Under the pieces are notes generated by a model. It saw only the letters and a program-made list of their open reading frames with translations. It was not told the DNA's origin and did not search any database. Of a stretch of 64,000 nucleotides of DNA, positions 48,166 to 58,583 are shown piece by piece (positions within the stretch are counted from its first letter, which is position 1; each line of letters begins with the position of its first letter). The position numbers were made by a program, and so were the translations under genes. The stretch is from Furcasterigmium furcatum (lineage: Eukaryota; Ascomycota; Sordariomycetes; Glomerellales; Plectosphaerellaceae): contig BCIA01000002.1 in assembly GCA_001599815.1 (NCBI GenBank), forward strand, positions 3,321,626-3,385,625. The letters are read 5' to 3'.

Positions 48166-49859
48166 AATACATGTGAGGGATGATGGCCTGTGTTTTTGGG
48201 CGAGAGCCAAGACAAGATCTGTTTTCGCGATGAGAGGGACGCTATTGGCATGCTTTCATGGCGGCGGGAGGGTGTCGTGGTGTAGGAGCAGCGATGGCCA
48301 TACAATGAATCTTGCCTTATTTTCCCAGGAGTCATGCTGGGGACTGCATTACTCTTATTTGCAGGATTCCGTTGCAGTCTTATTACTAGTAGAGATGTCC
48401 TTGTTATTGGGGGTTAGTGATCTCAGGGGCTCATCAATAAAGACTCTGGCAGCGCCATCGTTATTCCTTCCATGTCCATTTTGACTCTCGCCCGCATGGT
48501 TAAAGGCAGGCGTTTCCTGACAATTAGCAGGAGGGGATGAGCAGGGCTTCCAGCTGATCATCCCTAGTGTAGCACAGGTGCCTTTGACAAGTGTCATGGG
48601 CAACTCGAGCTGCTGTGTGAGCGCCACATCATGGCATGTCGTCGGCGGATATCGCCAAGCGGAGGAGACAGCCAGGGATCGATCTGCCAAGCAGTGTCAA
48701 CCGGGGACGAGGTGGATACGGAGGCTCCACGATCCCGACGGTACACTGGAATACACTCACGACGTCGAGGGACGGGCGGACGGACGATTAGACAGTGTTG
48801 CTGACTCTGTGTCTCATTACACCTGTGACCCGACCTCCTATGTCAGGGGCATTTATAGGCAGCATGGAAACTTCCCGGCGCCGTGGTTACTTGCTGGCCG
48901 GTCTCCCATAACCCAGAAGCCCAGCATAACAACTTGTGTTGCCATGAATAACCTGTCCTGTGTCCAAGACTACCTCCTCCTCCAGCTGCCCAGGGGCACA
49001 CGCCTGGTCTCGACAAGTCCGGCAAGGCGGACAGCACCTCGGGAAGCCCCTCGACGGACGCGAGATCAGGCCTGCCGCACATGTCGCTTTCCGGGACCGG
49101 GCCGTCTGATGACTACGAGCGCCACGAAGCAACGGCCCCTGGCGCTGGCGTGGTACGGGTTGGTGCGAGGGCCAACATGGCCGGCTTCACGTGGCCAACG
49201 GGCTCGCCGGTTTCCTGACCCTGGCTTCCAGCAATCGCTGTGTGTGTGACAGCCCGCCGCCCTGCGTTACCACATCGAGCAGGTCGGCGGCGTCGTGCGT
49301 TTGTGGCGTCGACCTGGTGCAATCGCAATCCTGGTACCAGATGCCGCCTCAGCCGCCCGCAACTTGTGGTTGTCAGTTATCGCGGGGAAGCGTTGGAAGG
49401 GTGGGCGGAATATAGCCGGCGATGCAGCGTGCATGTCGCCGCAGTTCCTCGTCCTGCGCCGTCTCAGCCGGGGGCCATATCGTGCTCACCCGATTTATAT
49501 GCATTGGCACTTGGGGTTAGCATCAATCGGGAAGGTCGATATGAAGGATCGGCAGACGGACTGGCCAGCAATGACAGAGCTTCCCGGGCCGAGAAGCGTG
49601 ATAGGGCGAAGCTTCAATCGGAGGCAATCAGGCCGGGATGGCAGCTCGATGGAGTGGTACGGTTGCCATGCGAGCTCCCGCAGCGCTGCCAGGTCTTCAA
49701 AAGGGACGCCTGTTCCTCATGAACGGCGGGAACGGTCGTTGTTTGGTATCTGGTTCTCCTCAGCCGGTGCTCCTGATCATCCCTGAGCGACGCGACCTCG
49801 CTGTTCTTAGCGAACAGGAAGACGAACGAACCTCAGTCTCATAGCCATATCAGTCCACG
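48166..49859. other. Spacer upstream of the aminopeptidase
   Basis: About 1.7 kb without a supported gene. A possible poly(A) signal of the TBC gene is at 48436. The rest has only short frames. Confidence 0.4.
48436..48441 (+). terminator. Possible poly(A) signal
   Basis: AATAAA, 271 bases after the TBC protein stop codon. A candidate only. Confidence 0.35.
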
Positions 49860-51575
49860 ATGAAGACCCTTGGAGTTGTGGCCCTGGCAGCCTCTCTAGC
49901 CGGCAATGCCCTGGCACAGAAGCCATGCGTTCCTCACAAGCCGGTCGACTCCGTAAGATCGATGCCTCTTCTTTCGTTCTTGCAGCCGTTGACAACGATC
50001 CCAGGAGAAACTCCAGAATGCCATCAAGCTCGACAACCTCCAGGCCCACGGCGAGGCTTTCAGTGACATCGCCTATAGCTCGGAGTTCTTCCGCCTTGCC
50101 GGCTCGACCGGGTACAACAAGACCCTGGACTACATCGTCGAGCACCTCGAGGCCTTCGGCGACTACTACGAGATCGAGAAGCAGACCTATGTCGACTACG
50201 TTGAGTTCTTCAACGACGGGGCCCTGACCATCGACGGCGAGGAGGTCCTTTCCCAGACCTTCCAGTTCTCCAAGAACGCCACTCTCGAGGGCCTCGAGCT
50301 CATCTGGGTCAACTCGTACGGCTGCAATGGCGTAAGTAATTGAACCGGCTGTTTGTGAAGAAAAAGTCGTCTGATAATATTTCTCTCTGCATAGACCGAG
50401 GACTTCCCTCCCGAGGTCGTGGGTAACATCGGCCTGATTTCCCGTGGCCCTGCTGGAGGGTCCTGCGCCTTCGCTACCAAGTCGGCCAACGCTGGTGCTG
50501 CTGGCGCCGCTGGCCTCATCGTCTTCGATTACGTCCCCGATGCCCCTCCCCTGTACGGAGTACTGTCCCTCGAAGACCCTCCAGAGGGCCCGACTGTGCC
50601 GACCAGCGGCATCCCCAACGCTGTCGCGCTCGGTCTGGCCAGTAGGCTTCAAGCTGGCGAGACGATCATCGTCGATAGCTTCTACACCGCGACAGACGGC
50701 GATATCATGTACAGGTGAGTCCTCCGAGGTCCCAGTATCGGTTTCGCGCATCGTGGGTCTAACATGTCGTGTGAAGCGAGAACCTCTTCGCTACCACCAC
50801 CCGTGGCGACCCCGATAACATCCTCTTCGTTGGCGCCCATCTCGACGGTGTCGCCGAGGGCCCCGGTATCAATGACAACGGCAGTGGCAGCATCGCCATC
50901 CTGGAGGTTGCTCGCCAGCTTGCTCGCTACGTCACCAACAGCAAGGTCCGCTTCGGCTGGTGGACGGCCGAGGAGGCCGGTCTCCTGGGATCCTCGTACT
51001 ACATCGCCACCGCCGACCCCGAGGAGCTGATGAAAATCAGGCTGTATCTCAACTTCGACATGGTCGCGAGCGGGAATGGAATTCTCGGCGTCTATGACGG
51101 TGACGGTGACGCTTTCGGTCTCGCTGGACCTCCTGGGTCCGCCGAGGCCGAGCAGCTGTACGAGGAGTACTTCGCGAGCAAGGACCTCCCCCTCGTTCCC
51201 ACCGAATTCTCCGGCCGCAGCGACTACGGCCCGTTCCTCGACGTCAACATCCCGTCTGGCGGCCTCTTCACCGGCGCCGACGACGTCAAGACGGAGGAGG
51301 AGGTCGAGCTCTTCGGCGGCACCGCGGGCATAATTCACGATCCGAATTATCACACCGAGTTCGATACGCTTGGGAATTGGAGCTATCCGTTCCTCGAGAT
51401 CAACACCAAGGCCATCGCGCACTCCGTGGCCGTGTATGGCAACAGCTTTGAGGGATTCCCGGAGCGTGAGGCGCCCACCGTCAAGGCTCGCTCGGTCGAG
51501 GCGGCCCGGGGTTTGGGGGTTTGCTCCGAGCGAGCTATCAAGCTCGGCGGGTTCCCTCGGTGTCTTGTTGCTTGA
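49860..51575 (+). CDS. Secreted M28 aminopeptidase (aminopeptidase Y/leucine aminopeptidase type)
   Basis: Zinc exopeptidase that trims N-terminal residues from peptides outside the cell or in the vacuole. Four exons (49860..49952, 50005..50331, 50395..50714, 50777..51575) join to 512 residues. A signal peptide is clear (MKTLGVVALAASLAGNALAQ). A protease-associated (PA) domain lies at about 120-235 (GNIGLISRGPAGGSCAFATK). All M28 metal and catalytic residues are visible: H268 and D270 in GAHLDGV, D280 in GINDNGSGS, E312-E313 in AEEAGLLGS, D341 in NFDMVA and H439 in YHTEFDT. Length and layout match fungal vacuolar/secreted aminopeptidases. The exon 2 acceptor was chosen over a nearer CAG because it keeps the frame. 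Confidence 0.94.
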
Positions 51576-51789
51576 GAGAAGACGTGCTGCTCAGGGTTCT
51601 TGTGGGAAGGCCAATGGGGCCAGGTGTAGATGGCCGGTGCCCAACTGGTTGTAGTGAATGAATTTGAATTTGCAGCCTTGGAGAAGCAACGCTGTCCTCG
51701 GGTTGCCGCGTGCCATGAAGCGTGATACGTTATGATCCGAGGCGGTGTAGATGTTGGCCGGTCCGCACACAATAATGGAAGCTTCGTTC

Positions 51790-52543
51790 TTAGACTTGCT
51801 GGGGTTGCGGGTTGTTGCCAACGGTCTTGTAGAGGTCTCTAAGCTCAAAGGCGTCGTGGCCACCCTCGGGGACTTCGCCGATGACTCGTGCTGGCTGGCC
51901 GCCGACGATGCTGAAGCTGGGGATGACCATGTTGGGCGGCACAACGCTCCCATCGAGAATGCGCACGTAGTCCTTGATGATGGCGAACTCTCCGATGACG
52001 ACCCCGTGGCCGATGTGGATGTGACTTCCGATCGAGGCGGCCTGGACGACGGTGCTTTGGCCGACGAAGACGTGGTCGCCCATGCGGAGGGGCATGTAGG
52101 TGAAGGCTCTGTAAGGAAGAACGTCAGAACCTGGTGAGTACAGAGTCTTGAGAGGATGCTTAGGAAGTAGCCATACCCTTTGTATACTCGCCCGGGCGGT
52201 CTCAACACGGATCCTCTGCTGAGGAAGCAGTACCGTCCGATGGCGACGGCAGTGTTATTTGCAGGCGCACCCCCGCCGGACGAGGAGGGGGCTGTTCGGG
52301 CAAGATCGCCCCGGATCATGACCTCGGGCTGGATGACGGTACGACCGCCTAGCATGATGTTCTGAGTGCCGACGAGGTTCGCCTTGCGGGAGACCTTGTT
52401 TCCCGTGTCCTGAGATGCTCGGGTCAGTTAGGGGTTGGCGGTGTGGGAGACGAACTTGGTCCTTGCGCGTTCGGCGAGGGGGCCATTGGTGTGAGTTGAC
52501 GTACGGTCTCGATGTACTCGCCCTTGGCGGGTCTTCTCGACAT
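51790..52543 (-). CDS. Dynactin subunit p25 (DCTN5)
   Basis: Part of the pointed-end complex of dynactin, which couples dynein to cargo; in filamentous fungi p25 is needed for early endosome movement along hyphae. Three exons (52505..52543, 52177..52409, 51790..52108) join to 196 residues, the family length. A left-handed beta-helix is visible as hexapeptide repeats: VIQPEVMIRGDL, VAIGRYCFLSRGSVL, MGDHVFVGQSTVV, IGSHIHIGHGVVIGE, and FSIVGGQPARVIGEVPEG. A loop rich in Ser, Gly and Ala (TAPSSSGGGAPANNTA) sits between the first coils. It lies tail to tail with the aminopeptidase, whose stop is 214 bases away, and diverges from the gamma-glutamyltransferase gene. Confidence 0.93.
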
Positions 52544-53169
52544 CTTGGGCGAACTGATCGGGGCGGCAACGAACGGTCGACTGGACTGGGCGCGATGAGC
52601 GCGATGGACGTGTTTGGGGTTGAAAGAAGCTTGGGGGAGCTTCAGTTTGGCGGGGCACTACAGCGCGCTATCACGTGTGGGGTCAGTGCTTCTTCAGGGG
52701 TTCCAGGCGCCCGTGCAGCGAGAGCCGGGCCCAGATCCGGCCCCCGAACTCGGAACGGCGGACTTGGCAACGGGTCGACGGAGGGGTGTTTGTTCGAACA
52801 GTTGAGGGGGCACCGCGGGGCTCCAGTCAGTGCCCATCTACAGTCCAATCCAGCCTGACGAGGGGTAGCGGCAGGCGATCCGCGGGCAGAATGGTCAAGG
52901 GACGGGCAGCTTGCGATTGCGTAACATGCGGCCAAACTCATTCGTTGGCCGTGGAACCGAACTTGCCCAGGACCAGACCAGATGGATGAGTGTTTACTTT
53001 CTTATGACTCCTTCATAATCTCGGCTCTCTTCAGCTCAGTCTTGATCTCAACACCTCGATTGCTACTTATTCCCTGAGACGCCGGCCGGAGTAAATAACG
53101 TACCGACTAGTACTCCCTCAGTCTCAAGACCAACCACAATTGCGCCATCATAGTACCGCTTCACCCACC
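52544..53169. other. Shared divergent promoter of p25 and GGT
   Basis: Stretch of 626 bases between the start codons of two divergent genes. No TATA box in a convincing place was seen for either. Confidence 0.45.
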
Positions 53170-55171
53170 ATGCCGCTCGACACAACCTCCCTTCACACGC
53201 CCCAGGCCGCCGAGTTCACGCGCTTCCCCAGCCGTAGGAGCGTCGTCCACAGCACCAAGGGCATCGTGGCCTGCACGCAGCCCCTGGCCGCGAAATGTGG
53301 TCTTCAAGTCCTCCAGGCGGGTGGCAATGCTGCTGTACGTTACTCAGTACTGACGTTGTCGGTCCTCTGTCAACCTCCTGACTAACGCTGATGTAGGATG
53401 CCGCTGTTGCCGTGGGTAAGTCTCTCCTGTCTGTTTGAATGAATCTGCACAGGTCTAAGAAAGCCCAGCCGCTGGTCTCAACATCACGGAACCATGCTCC
53501 ACGGGTATCGGCGGTGACATGTTCATCCTCTACTATGATGCCAAGTCCGGCAAGGTATCCGCCATGAACGGTTCTGGCCGCGCAGGGAACAAGAGCACCC
53601 TCGAGGCCGTACGGAAGGACTTGAGCCCGTCCGAAATCGACGGCGGAAAGGTCCCCATGCTGAGCGTCCACGCCGTCACCGTGCCGGGGGCGGCTGCCGG
53701 GTGGTGCGATACCGTTGAGCGCTTCGGCAGCAAGAAGGTCTCCTTAGAACAGATTCTCGCCCCGGCCATCGAGCTTGGTGAGCAGGGTTTCCCGGTGTCC
53801 GAAGTCGCCAGCCTGGCCGTGAGTCAACATCACCCAGATACCCCTATCTGAAGGACCACGCGATTAACACCCAGACAGTGGAATCTTGCCGAGCAAAAGC
53901 TGCGCAATGCGTCACCGAACTTCGGTGAGATGCTGAAGAAGGACCCCAAGGGTAAGGATGGCGTGCGCGCGCCTCTGTCGGGCGAGATCTTGAAGAATCC
54001 CAACCTTGCCCAGACCTTCCGTGAGCTCGCTTCCAAGGGCAAAGAGGGCTTCTACAAGGGCCGCATCGCCGACGCTATCGTGCAGGCTGTCCGAGACCGT
54101 GGCGGTCTTCTCGAGCTTGACGACCTGGCCCATCACCTGGAGACTGGCAGTGAGCCTGTCGAGCCCATCTCGCTCAAGGTGAACGAGGGCGGCCTGGCGA
54201 AGACTGGTGTTGAACTGTGGGAGCACCCCCCTAATGGCCAGGGAATTGTTGCCCTGATGGCTCTCGGCATCCTCCAGGAGCTTCGGAAGGCAGGCACTAT
54301 CCCTCAATGGGGACCGGGAGACCACAACACTGCGCCGTACCTTCATGCCATTGTCGAAGCACTTCGTCTTGGCTTTACCGATGCGGCATGGTATGTGACT
54401 GACCCCAATGTCGAGAAGGTACCCTCTGCAGGCCTCATCTCGAGTGAGTATCTCGCCGAGCGAGCCAAGCTTTTCGACCCGTCCCAGGCGTCCACCTCGT
54501 TCGACCACGGCACTCCTTTCAAGTCCCCCGCTCTCAACAGCAGTGACACGGTCTACTTTTCCGTCACGGACGCCGAGGGAAACGCTGCCTCCTTCATCAA
54601 CAGCAATTACGAGGGCTTCGGAAGTCACATCGTTGCGAAAGGCTGCGGCTTCACCCTTCAGAACCGAGGAGCCAATTTCAACCTCGATCCGGAGCATCCC
54701 AACCGCGTCGCTCCCCGCAAGAGGTAACACCAATCTCCAGAGCGTTTAGATCGAAGACTAACTTGGTATCGAAGGCCATACCACACCATCATTCCCGGCA
54801 TGGTCACGAACCCAGATGGCTCGCTTCACAGCACCTTCGGCGTCATGGGCGGCTTTATGCAGCCTCAGGGACATGTTCAGGTGCTTCTCGGCCAGCTCAT
54901 TGGTGGTCTGAACCCTCAACAGGCACTCGACAGCCCCCGGATCTGCGTCGACTTTGACTGGAACCTGAACGTGGAGGAGGGCATGCCGGAGGAGACCATT
55001 GAGGGTCTTAAGAAGCTTGGCCACAAGGTCAAGCTCATCACGGGCACCGGTCGTGGCCTGTTCGGTCGTGGCCAGATCATCAGGTACCACGTCGACCCTG
55101 TCGAGAAGACGGGCATCTGGTCTGCGGGTAGTGACATGCGCGGCGACGGAGCTGCTTATCCTGCCTTCTAG
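53170..55171 (+). CDS. Gamma-glutamyltransferase, form without secretion signal
   Basis: Ntn-hydrolase that cuts the gamma-glutamyl bond of glutathione and similar compounds. Five exons (53170..53334, 53397..53415, 53469..53818, 53879..54723, 54775..55171) join to 591 residues; exon 2 has only 19 bases. Seen: GIVACTQPLAAKCGLQVLQ, GGNAADAAVAVAAGL, the EPCSTGIGGDMFILYYD block, and the autoprocessing site before T402 in DTVYFSV, where this Thr becomes the N-terminal nucleophile. After it come TDAEGNAASFIN, NSNYEGFGS and GVMGGFMQPQGHVQVL. The usual TTH at the nucleophile is replaced by TVY, as in the soluble, YwrD-like branch. There is no signal peptide or N-terminal anchor, unlike classic eukaryotic GGTs, so it should act inside the cell. 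Confidence 0.9.
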
Positions 55172-55331
55172 CATAGCTGGCACCCAACTCTGGAACGCCA
55201 TAGAGTGAACATGTTGGGGTGTTTGTTGTGGCGAGTCTACTTCCTCCCGTTTAGCATAGAATACACGGTTGTCCTTAAGGTCATATCTAATGTACAACGC
55301 CTCGGCCTCGAGCTACGTCGGTAGCTGTCGT

Positions 55332-55938
55332 CTACTCCGGCTTGCTGGCCTCACCCTCGCCCTCGCCGCCCTCGACGAGGACCTTCTTCTCCTCAAGGAG
55401 CTTGGCGAGATCGCCGTTCTGGTGCATCGAGACGAGAATATCGCAACCGCCGATGAATTCCTTGTCGACATAGAGCTGGGGGATGGTCGGCCAGTCGGAG
55501 TATTCCTTGATGCCTGCAAAACGTCAGCGGGAGGAGCTCCGGCAGTCCCGGCACGTTGCACATACCTGATCGCAGCTCGGCGTCCTCCAGCACGTTGAAC
55601 GCAGCAAACTTGGCCGGGTCGACGCCCTGCAGGCCGAGGACCTGGATGGTGGCCCTGGAGAAGCCGCACTGGGGCATCTCGGGGGTGCCCTTCATGAACA
55701 GCACCACGCGCGCGGAGCCGACGGCCTTGTCGATAGCTTGCCGTGTCTGCTCGGACAGGAGGCGGATCTGGGAGGGCGTGAAGAAGGGCTTCGGGGCGCG
55801 AAAGGCGGACGCAGCCGGGCGAGCGGCCTGCCGCAGCGCGTGCTGGAAAAGGGGCCAGCAGTCAGCAGACCATTCTAGCAGGTGCCCGATAGCTGACAGG
55901 ATGGGGCTTACCGATGTGAGGAGCGATCTTGACCACAT
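55332..55938 (-). CDS. GRX5: Monothiol glutaredoxin, mitochondrial (GRX5)
   Basis: Carries [2Fe-2S] clusters between the mitochondrial scaffold and target proteins. Three exons (55912..55938, 55566..55842, 55332..55513) join to 161 residues. The N-terminal 35 residues are rich in Arg, Ala and Ser with no acidic residue, as in a mitochondrial targeting sequence. The active site is C68-G-F-S with the glutathione-binding K60 in VVLFMKGTPEMPQ. Further glutathione-site motifs are DWPTIPQLYV and EFIGGCDIL. The tail (EGGEGEASKPE) is acidic. It converges with the GGT gene (160 bases between stops) and diverges from the PPCDC gene with only 243 bases between start codons. Confidence 0.95.
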
Positions 55939-56181
55939 GTTGGGGCTGTGTGTGCAGAGCGAAAGGGAAACCGTCGGGATGGGGTCCAAGTTCGGCAATG
56001 GGATGAGAAATCGCAGTTCGATGACAGGGGCGCTGCCGAAAAATGGGGATGATGTAATGCGGCGCTAATTTTCGGTGTGCTCGGTGGGAGCATAGACGCG
56101 GCTAAAGTACCGATCCTCGATGAACCCCGTTTGTCAGCTCACAACTTACACCACGACAACACACAAAGCTCTTGCATCACA
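55939..56181. promoter_or_regulatory. Compact bidirectional promoter, GRX5/PPCDC
   Basis: Only 243 bases separate the two start codons, so both transcripts must start from this interval (or in each other's leaders). No TATA box is seen. The CAATCACAAT/TCACAATGG type sequence next to the right-hand start is the translation start context. Confidence 0.6.
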
Positions 56182-56975
56182 ATGGCTCAAGACTCTGCCA
56201 GAATCAACGCAGCGGATGCTGTGGCAGCGTCAAATGCGGATAGGAAGAAGCATTTGTTGCTAGCTTGCACAGGCAGCGTTGCGACGATCAAGCTGAAGTC
56301 CATCATCTTGGGCCTTGCCAAGCACGACAACCTGTCCATCCGCGTCCTTCTCACTGCCTCGGCCTCGCACTTCCTCTCGGGCGAGGCCGATGAGCAACCG
56401 ACGGTAGCGGATGTCCGCCAGCTGCCCAACGTCGACGGGTTATATCTCGACGAGGACGAGTGGGGTCCCCAGCCATGGAAACGAGGGGCTAACATCCTGC
56501 ACATCGAACTACGTCGGTGTAAGTGACCCCGGCGCACGCACGGTCTCTGTCATCAACAACCTGTATCAGTCTGACATGAACTCTTTCTCACCTCATAGGG
56601 GCTCACTTGCTGGTGATCGCACCCTTGTCCGCAAACACCCTAGCCAAGATCGCCGGTGGCTTTTCAGATTCCCTCTTGACGAGCGTGGTACGTGCGTGGG
56701 ACACCACGGCGCAGGCTGACGGGACGAGGAAGCGCATTCTCTTGGCGCCTGCTATGAACACGCAGATGTTTAGGCATCCCCTGACATCACGGCATCTCAA
56801 GCTTATCGAGGAGGACTGGGGCGGCAAGGATGGCTGGATGGATGTCATGTGGCCGATATCGAAGGAGCTGGCTTGTGGCGATGTTGGCGGTGGTGGGATG
56901 CGATTATGGCCGGAGATTGTGGATGAGATTGAGGTCAGGCTTGGGTTGCCGAGATCCCACTACGCGATGCCCTAG
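56182..56975 (+). CDS. Phosphopantothenoylcysteine decarboxylase (HAL3/CAB3 family flavoprotein)
   Basis: Third step of coenzyme A synthesis from pantothenate: FMN-dependent decarboxylation of 4'-phosphopantothenoylcysteine. Two exons (56182..56518, 56599..56975) join to 237 residues, a normal length for the catalytic form. Seen: LLLACTGSVATIKLKSII (FMN phosphate side), the active-site His 107 in ILHIELRRWAHLLVIAPLS, SANTLAKIAGGFSDSLLTS, and the catalytic Asn 166 in PAMNTQMFRHPLT. The substrate-clamp cysteine is in SKELACGDVGGGGM. It lacks the long acidic tail that yeast Hal3 uses to inhibit Ppz1, so the enzyme role is the better call. Confidence 0.93.
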
Positions 56976-58583
56976 TGAAGACGAGTTCTGGGGACCAATA
57001 AGTACGATCATGATTAATGAATGGATAGGCGCAGAGCCCTCATCTCATATCCGGGGCTCGGCTCGCTGTGAGGAGCTTCTCTCTAAGCAAATTATGGCAA
57101 GTTCCCTGGGTGTTTTTTGATGAGAAGTAGCAAGTCAGGCCTATTCCTTCGCCAAGGTTTCCCGAGTCTCTGAATGGAAGAGTATCATTCCATGGTCTCT
57201 CGCTGACAACGGAGGCGATGCTGTCACATAGGTATTGATCAAGATGCCCCTGAATTGCTGCATGGCTCTGAAGAAACACCCTCTTGGTCTTGCAGATGAC
57301 GAGGCCTCACCGTCCGGGAAGCGAGAAGATGGGTCAGACGATACGTACTGGCAGTGAAGGCGACGATGTGAGGCTTAGACCGGACGCGTGGGTGTGTCTC
57401 CCAATCGGGACCCGTGGTGGTGGGCAGGCTGTGGCGGGCACTTATTTTTGGGAGACGCCAAGAGGCAGCGCCACGGGCAGACACGCGCCACCAGCCACAG
57501 AGACCACCGTTTCAGCTGCATGCCGTTCGCCAATTGCCATGACCATCCCTGTCCCTTCCAAGCAATTCCTACCACTTGACCGGTCGACGGAACGGCAACC
57601 ACGGCACTTGGGGCAAGGAAGGGCTTGGATGACTGCCTGGGTGTACAGCCTGAGCACTTGTATCGGCAACTTTTTGGCACATCTTTCCGCCTCCATCCGT
57701 GTGTGGCCTCGCATTGGTGCCCTTGAATTGTACTACCGCGTCACTCCAGCGGTTGTAGCCCGTCGCTGTATCACGGCAACGGCGACAGCGACGCGACGAC
57801 GATCCACACCCTCCTCCAGGGGCTTGTCATCAGCAAAACAGGTTCTGGCCCTCCTGGCTGTCAGCAGGCTCTGGCGAAGTGCAGTCGAATTTACGTTCAT
57901 TAGCTGCCGGGACAGGTTCTCGCCGTCGACTGAGATTCCGTTTGTGGCCGGTGAAGCTTTCGACGGTCGACGTCACGGTGTGGCAGCCCGCCCAAAAGAA
58001 ACCTGGGAAACTGAGCTGAAACACAACCACGGGGCCCTTGAAATTCACCGTCAGACCCGCTCCCACGCGCTAAGGGGACTCCGAGGAGCTAAGAAGGCAC
58101 CTAAAGAACAACCACTGGGGAGGCCAAGACACACCAGCCCCCTGTCCATCATTCCTCTTGGGCTGGGGCTCCATAGTCATCTGCTACGAATTTCCATCAG
58201 CTTGAAACCCTCAGCCCCCCTATCACGAATTCCCTATCCACAACCTCCCCCCTCGGACCCTCGTCTGTTGCCTCTCCTTCCTACCATTTCCCGACCTTCG
58301 ACGCAATTCACCCATCCCACCTGCCTGACATCGGACGTCACCCATCGAAAGCGCTGGGACATCGCGTCTTGGCCCCGTCCAACTTGCGACGAAAGAGCAA
58401 AGCAGCGCGTCCTTCGAGCAACAAGCCCGGGCCGCCGCCCAAAGAACTACCGTCGACCTACCCACTTCCATACGAATTTCCGCACATCAGGTGGCGGAAC
58501 AAAGGCCGGCTCATATACGAGAGCTCACAGGACAGGACATCAAACACTCGCTCCCCGGATCATCGCCCGTCCTCCCTTGAACC
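56976..58583. other. Spacer and leader upstream of chitin synthase
   Basis: About 1.6 kb. An uninterrupted plus-strand frame from an ATG at 57296 to a stop at 58592-58594 fills most of it and overlaps the chitin synthase start codon. Its product would be Arg/Ser/Pro/Thr-rich with no recognisable domain, so I do not call it as a gene (see findings). From about 58140 the plus strand is C/T-rich, as in a leader. Confidence 0.45.

Noticed and set aside
57230..57300. Gene start at 57296 as a real protein-coding gene
   Set aside because: The product is low in complexity and resembles no family, and the frame ends inside chitin synthase; kept only as a finding.
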